Origin: Ensifer sesbaniae
GTDB taxonomy: Bacteria; Pseudomonadota; Alphaproteobacteria; Rhizobiales; Rhizobiaceae
Reading direction: 5' to 3'
DNA: 64,000 nt
NCBI RefSeq assembly: GCF_013283665.1
Contig: NZ_JABEKU010000002.1
Span: 120,208-184,207, forward strand
In this document: piece by piece, positions 59,771-64,000 of the stretch
Numbering within the stretch: the stretch's first letter is position 1
Layout: the number at the start of each line of letters is the position of its first letter
The notes under the pieces: generated by a model
Databases searched by the model: none
Told to the model about the DNA's origin: nothing
What the model saw: only the letters and a program-made list of their open reading frames with translations
Program-made: the position numbers and the translations under genes

Positions 59771-62700
59771 ATGGCAACCGAAGGCACCGCAATTTCCAAC
59801 GAAGCCGCCGCTACGCAGGCAGAAGCAATCGAGTTCCGCAACGCGCCGGATGGCAAGGCCAATCGACTGGTGGCACAGGCTGCGACCGGAGCGGAGGGAG
59901 AACCCCAGCTCGTCGATCCTGCGACCGGCGCGCCGGTGAAAGGTGCCGAGACCGCGCCCCAGACGCCGCCCATGCCGGCGACGGTCACCGCCGATGCTTC
60001 GAACGTGGTGCACCTGCCCGCCGGCGCGTCGATCGAGAAAATCAAGGTCGTCGGTACCGATATCGTTTTGGAACAGCCGGACGGCTCGACGATCACCATT
60101 CACAATGCCGCGTTGAAGGTTCCGACCTTCGTGATCGGCGACGCCGAAATTCCGCGCGAAACGCTCGTGGCGGTGCTTGGCGAAAACGGCATCAACGTTG
60201 CAGCGGGTCCGGACGGCAGCATCAGTGTCGTTTCGAACCAGAGCAGCGGCGGCGGCTTCTCCGACGGAAGCGGCGACATCGGCCAGGCTGGCCCCGTCAT
60301 CGATCTGCTGCCGCCGACATCCCTTCAGTTTCCGGCGCTCGAGGCGACCGAGCTTCTTCCCTTCACGCTTGATTCCAATGGCGATCCGTCGATCATCCCG
60401 GACGGTGGCAGCAGTGATCCCAGCGGCATCTTCGTGAGTGATCGTCAGGTCGATGAAGCTGGTCTCGCCAGCGGATCGCGCGCCGGCGATGGTAGTGCTT
60501 CGGTCAACGGCGTCTTCACGATTTCAGATCCGGATGGCCTCGGCGATATCGCCAGCCTGACTGTCAACGGTCAGACTTTTGCAATTGGTAGTCTCGCCGG
60601 GCAATCGGTAACAGGCCTGTTCGGCGTGCTGACCATCACCGCTTACGACCCGGTCACCGGCGTAGCGCAATATACCTATGAACTGACGAGCCCTGTTGCC
60701 GGCTCCGGTCCCGGCACGAATGTCGAACAGGATCGGGACACCTTCAACTTGACAGTGACCGACGCCGACGGCGCCACTGGGACTGCGGCACTCCGCATCG
60801 ACGTCGTCGACGACGTGCCGGTGATTGGCATCACGGATCCGGTGTCGTCGAACGTCGTCGAAGGTCAGACGCTGGCCGGCAACTGGACGCTTGCAGCCGG
60901 TGCTGACGGCGTCGGCACGGTGAACGTGACGGTCGGCAACACGACGCAGACGCTGACGCTTTCGGCCGGCCAGAAGGTGGTGTTCGCGCTGGCCGAGGGC
61001 ACGCTGACTGTCAATGCCGACAGGAGCTGGTCGTTTGCTGCGGCCAACAACCTCAACAATGCCGGCGGCGTCAATGTCAGCTTCTCGCTGTCGGCCGCGG
61101 ACGCCGACGGCGACACGACGAGCGACAGCCAGACGATCACGGTGACCGACGGCGCTGGCCCGACGGTCGATCCCGACTTCGCCTCGGCTGCCCTCAACCT
61201 CGACGACCAGAACCTTGCCGACGGCTCGACGCCGGCCGGCTCCGACACGAGCAGCGGCACGATCGGCTTCGTCGCCGGTTCGGATGCGATCGCGAAGATT
61301 GCCTTCGGCGACACCAGCGGCCTGAGCGGCGCACTGACCTGGGATCGCGTCTCCGACACGCAGATCGTCGGCCGCGCCGGCGGCGTTGCAGTCGTGACGC
61401 TCGACCTGGTGCGCAGCGGCGACAGCGCGACGGTGACGGCGACGCTGAACGACAACTACGCCAGCCATCCCGGCATTGACGTCGACGACCTCGCAGACCT
61501 CGGCTCGGTCAAGGTGATCGCCTCCGATACCGACGGCGACAAGGCCGAAGGCACGGTGAACGTTTCGGTCTCGGACGATGTGCCGGTGATCGCCATCACG
61601 GATCCGGTGTCATCGAACGTGGTCGAAGGTCAGACGCTGGCCGGCAACTGGACGCTTGCGGCCGGTGCTGACGGTGTCGGCACGGTGAACGTGACGGTCG
61701 GCAACACGACGCAGATGCTGACGCTTGCGGCCGGCGAGAAGGTGGTGTTCGCGCTGGCCGAGGGCACGCTGACGGTCAATGCCGACAAGAGCTGGTCGTT
61801 TGCTGCGGCCAACAACCTCAACAATGCCGGCGGCGTCAATGTCAGCTTCTCGCTGTCGGCCGCGGACGCCGACGGCGACACGACGAGCGACAGCCAGACG
61901 ATCACGGTGACCGACGGCGCTGGCCCGACGGTCGATCCCGACTTCGCCTCGGCTGCCCTCAACCTCGACGACCAGAACCTTGCCGACGGCTCGACGCCGG
62001 CCGGCTCCGACACGAGCAGCGGCACGATCGGCTTCGTCGCCGGTTCGGATGCGATCGCGAAGATTGCCTTCGGCGACACCAGCGGCCTGAGCGGCGCACT
62101 GACCTGGGATCGCGTCTCCGACACGCAGATCGTCGGCCGCGCCGGCGGCGTTGCAGTCGTGACGCTCGACCTGGTGCGCAGCGGCGACAGCGCGACGGTG
62201 ACGGCGACGCTGAACGACAACTACGCCAGCCATCCCGGCATTGACGTCGACGACCTCGCAGACCTCGGCTCGGTCAAGGTGATCGCCTCCGATACCGACG
62301 GCGACAAGGCCGAAGGCACGGTGAACGTTTCGGTCTCGGACGACGTTCCGACGGTCGTGGCGGATCTGGACAGCATAGCAGCCGGCGATTACACGCCGGC
62401 GACGGGCAACGTGATCAGCGGCGCCGGCACGACGAATGCCGGTGCGGACACTGTCGGCGCGGACGGGGCGAGCGTGGTCGGCGTTGTCGCCGGCAACAGC
62501 GGTGCGTCGCTGGACGATGCGGCGACGGTGAGCACGCAGATCAACGGCCTGTTCGGCAAGCTGACGCTGAACGCGGATGGCAGCTACAGCTACGTGCGCA
62601 ATCCGGGTTCGGCCGGCGGTGGCAGCGACGTGTTCACCTACACGGTGAAGGACGGCGACGGCGACCTGGCGCATACGACGCTGACGATCAGCCTCGGCGA

Positions 62701-64000
62701 TGCGACACCGACGGTGTCGATCCCGGCGGCCGGCGGCGCGGACACGACGGTCTACGAGAAGGGCCTGCCGGTGCGCGGGCTCGAGTCGGCCGGTACGGGC
62801 GAGATGGCGGACGGCAATGCCGGCAACAACTCCGATGCCTCGGAGACGACGGGCGGCACGATCAACTTCACGTCGAAGGACGGCGTCTCGGCGATCACGC
62901 TGGGCGGCCATGCGCTGACGACGGTACCGCAGACCTTCAGCGATGCGACGGGCTCGCTGACGGCGCACTACAGCTATGACGCGGCGACCGGCATCGGCTC
63001 GATCGTCTATGCCTACACGCTGGCCGACAACACCTCGGGCGACAACACCTCGGCGAGCTTCGCGGTGGTGATCAGCGACGCCGACGGCGATGCCGCCCCG
63101 GCGGGCAACCTGGTGATCTCGATCGTCGACGATGCGCCGATTGCGGCCTTCGACACGGACAGCATAGCAGCCGGCGATTACACGCCGGCGACGGGCAACG
63201 TGATCAGCGGCGCCGGCACGACGAATGCCGGTGCGGACACTGTCGGCGCGGACGGGGCGAGCGTGGTCGGCGTTGTCGCCGGCAACAGCGGTGCGTCGCT
63301 GGACGATGCGGCGACGGTGAGCACGCAGATCAACGGCCTGTTCGGCAAGCTGACGCTGAACGCGGATGGCAGCTACAGCTACGTGCGCAATCCGGGTTCG
63401 GCCGGCGGTGGCAGCGACGTGTTCACCTACACGGTGAAGGACGGCGACGGCGACCTGGCGCATACGACGCTGACGATCAGCCTCGGCGATGCGACACCGA
63501 CGGTGTCGATCCCGGCGGCCGGCGGCGCGGACACGACGGTCTACGAGAAGGGCCTGCCGGTGCGCGGGCTCGAGTCGGCCGGTACGGGCGAGATGGCGGA
63601 CGGCAATGCCGGCAACAACTCCGATGCCTCGGAGACGACGGGCGGCACGATCAACTTCACGTCGAAGGACGGCGTCTCGGCGATCACGCTGGGCGGCCAT
63701 GCGCTGACGACGGTACCGCAGACCTTCAGCGATGCGACGGGCTCGCTGACGGCGCACTACAGCTATGACGCGGCGACCGGCATCGGCTCGATCGTCTATG
63801 CCTACACGCTGGCCGACAACACCTCGGGCGACAACACCTCGGCGAGCTTCGCGGTGGTGATCAGCGACGCCGACGGCGATGCCGCCCCGGCGGGCAACCT
63901 GGTGATCTCGATCGTCGACGATGCGCCGATTGCGGCCTTCGACACGGACAGCATAGCAGCCGGCGATTACACGCCGGCGACGGGCAACGTGATCAGCGGC
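59771..64000 (+). CDS. Giant LapA-like RTX adhesin, N-terminal part (3' partial)
   Basis: The frame starts at ATG 59771 after GAGGGG and stays open to the window edge (1410 codons seen). Residues 1-60 are polar; about 70-160 form a retention-module-like domain typical of rhizobial type I adhesins (NVVHLPAGASIEKIKVVGTD, LEQPDGSTITIHNAALKVP, TFVIGDAEIPRETLVAVLGE). Within it, VAAGPDG (AA at 144-145) resembles the (T/A/P)AA(G/V) LapG cleavage site. After this come Ig-like/VCBS/DUF5801-type repeats: two 255-residue units (from about 60811) and 263-residue units (from 62371). The rest of the repeats and the C-terminal type I signal lie beyond the window. It is probably a surface or biofilm adhesin held at the cell by its retention module and released by the neighbouring LapG-like protease. 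Confidence 0.93.
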   Translation, partial: MATEGTAISNEAAATQAEAIEFRNAPDGKANRLVAQAATGAEGEPQLVDPATGAPVKGAETAPQTPPMPATVTADASNVVHLPAGASIEKIKVVGTDIVLEQPDGSTITIHNAALKVPTFVIGDAEIPRETLVAVLGENGINVAAGPDGSISVVSNQSSGGGFSDGSGDIGQAGPVIDLLPPTSLQFPALEATELLPFTLDSNGDPSIIPDGGSSDPSGIFVSDRQVDEAGLASGSRAGDGSASVNGVFTISDPDGLGDIASLTVNGQTFAIGSLAGQSVTGLFGVLTITAYDPVTGVAQYTYELTSPVAGSGPGTNVEQDRDTFNLTVTDADGATGTAALRIDVVDDVPVIGITDPVSSNVVEGQTLAGNWTLAAGADGVGTVNVTVGNTTQTLTLSAGQKVVFALAEGTLTVNADRSWSFAAANNLNNAGGVNVSFSLSAADADGDTTSDSQTITVTDGAGPTVDPDFASAALNLDDQNLADGSTPAGSDTSSGTIGFVAGSDAIAKIAFGDTSGLSGALTWDRVSDTQIVGRAGGVAVVTLDLVRSGDSATVTATLNDNYASHPGIDVDDLADLGSVKVIASDTDGDKAEGTVNVSVSDDVPVIAITDPVSSNVVEGQTLAGNWTLAAGADGVGTVNVTVGNTTQMLTLAAGEKVVFALAEGTLTVNADKSWSFAAANNLNNAGGVNVSFSLSAADADGDTTSDSQTITVTDGAGPTVDPDFASAALNLDDQNLADGSTPAGSDTSSGTIGFVAGSDAIAKIAFGDTSGLSGALTWDRVSDTQIVGRAGGVAVVTLDLVRSGDSATVTATLNDNYASHPGIDVDDLADLGSVKVIASDTDGDKAEGTVNVSVSDDVPTVVADLDSIAAGDYTPATGNVISGAGTTNAGADTVGADGASVVGVVAGNSGASLDDAATVSTQINGLFGKLTLNADGSYSYVRNPGSAGGGSDVFTYTVKDGDGDLAHTTLTISLGDATPTVSIPAAGGADTTVYEKGLPVRGLESAGTGEMADGNAGNNSDASETTGGTINFTSKDGVSAITLGGHALTTVPQTFSDATGSLTAHYSYDAATGIGSIVYAYTLADNTSGDNTSASFAVVISDADGDAAPAGNLVISIVDDAPIAAFDTDSIAAGDYTPATGNVISGAGTTNAGADTVGADGASVVGVVAGNSGASLDDAATVSTQINGLFGKLTLNADGSYSYVRNPGSAGGGSDVFTYTVKDGDGDLAHTTLTISLGDATPTVSIPAAGGADTTVYEKGLPVRGLESAGTGEMADGNAGNNSDASETTGGTINFTSKDGVSAITLGGHALTTVPQTFSDATGSLTAHYSYDAATGIGSIVYAYTLADNTSGDNTSASFAVVISDADGDAAPAGNLVISIVDDAPIAAFDTDSIAAGDYTPATGNVISG
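60811..62340 (+). repeat. Two 765-bp tandem repeats in the adhesin gene
   Basis: Unit 1 (60811-61575) and unit 2 (61576-62340) are aligned at an offset of exactly 765 bp (255 codons) and differ at only scattered positions (for example ACGCAGACG versus ACGCAGATG, GACAGGAGC versus GACAAGAGC). Each encodes an Ig-like/VCBS-type domain starting near VPVIGITDPVSSNVVEGQ. Confidence 0.9.
62371..64000 (+). repeat. 789-bp near-identical tandem repeats in the adhesin gene (third copy cut by window edge)
   Basis: Units begin at 62371, 63160 and 63949, an offset of exactly 789 bp (263 codons). The blocks compared by eye were identical at the nucleotide level. Each encodes a VCBS-like domain (AGTTNAGADTVGADGASV, NGLFGKLTLNADGSYSYV). 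Confidence 0.92.

Noticed and set aside
61610..63757. 715-codon minus-strand open frame opposite the adhesin
   Set aside because: It is a mirror of the repeat units and repeats with them (RRQRARRIAEGLRYRRQ twice). No ribosome site or domain.

Overview
The window is about 64 kb of high-G+C chromosomal-type DNA from an alphaproteobacterium, most likely a member of the Rhizobiales close to Sinorhizobium/Ensifer. This is inferred from gene content: a cyoABCD quinol oxidase operon with SURF1, an nnrS/ric nitrosative-stress pair, DUF6894 and CsbD small proteins, rhizobial-style type I secretion with a LapG-like protease, and giant calcium-binding surface proteins. No rRNA, tRNA, CRISPR array or insertion sequence was recognised. 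The organism name is an inference, not a database result.

Layout. (1) 2-19433 (+): the 3' end of a giant RTX/Calx-beta-like protein ending in a zinc-metalloprotease motif. It is followed by a co-directional set: a double-GAF/HlyD adaptor, a PqqD-like/M50 protease/HlyD fusion, a SapC-family protein, a short SecA-like ATPase and a small periplasmic HlyD adaptor. No ABC transporter is present, so this looks like a dedicated, unconventional export or maturation system for the giant protein. It is the most novel-looking part of the window. (2) 19434-20996: a degraded ProV-like ATPase remnant, a PepSY-like secreted protein and an AT-rich spacer with a compact nested palindrome. (3) 20997-28770 (+): two RND pumps flanking a shortened adaptor, then an isoprenylcysteine-methyltransferase-like membrane protein. 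(4) 28771-35712: a histidine-kinase remnant, an MFS transporter (-), and cyoABCD plus SURF1 (+). (5) 36118-38834 (-): a HbpS/GlcG-like protein and a FixJ-type response regulator with its kinase. (6) 39281-52298: mixed housekeeping and stress genes: CsbD, GST, a class A PBP, nnrS-ric with a candidate NnrR box, DUF6894, HPP-CBS, LysR, a 5-formyl-THF cyclo-ligase-like protein, small membrane and hypothetical proteins, dodecin, a pentapeptide-repeat protein and a degenerate GGDEF protein. There is a broken Cys/Met-metabolism enzyme remnant at about 48.8-48.9 kb. (7) 52664-64000: a Lap-like type I secretion locus with a TolC-type outer membrane protein, an ABC exporter, an HlyD adaptor and a ribbon-helix-helix protein (+), a LapG-like cysteine protease (-), and the 5' part of a giant adhesin (+). 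The adhesin carries a VAAG candidate cleavage site and nearly identical 765-bp and 789-bp internal repeats, and it runs off the right edge.

How the genes fit together. The two ends of the window each hold a giant surface protein beside its own export genes, but the machineries differ. On the right it is classical type I secretion, with probable retention at the outer membrane and release by a LapG-type protease. On the left it is SecA-like, M50 and HlyD proteins without an ABC ATPase. The middle holds respiratory (bo3-type oxidase), NO/iron-stress and envelope genes. Several intergenic gaps contain decayed gene ends, which suggests past insertions and deletions.
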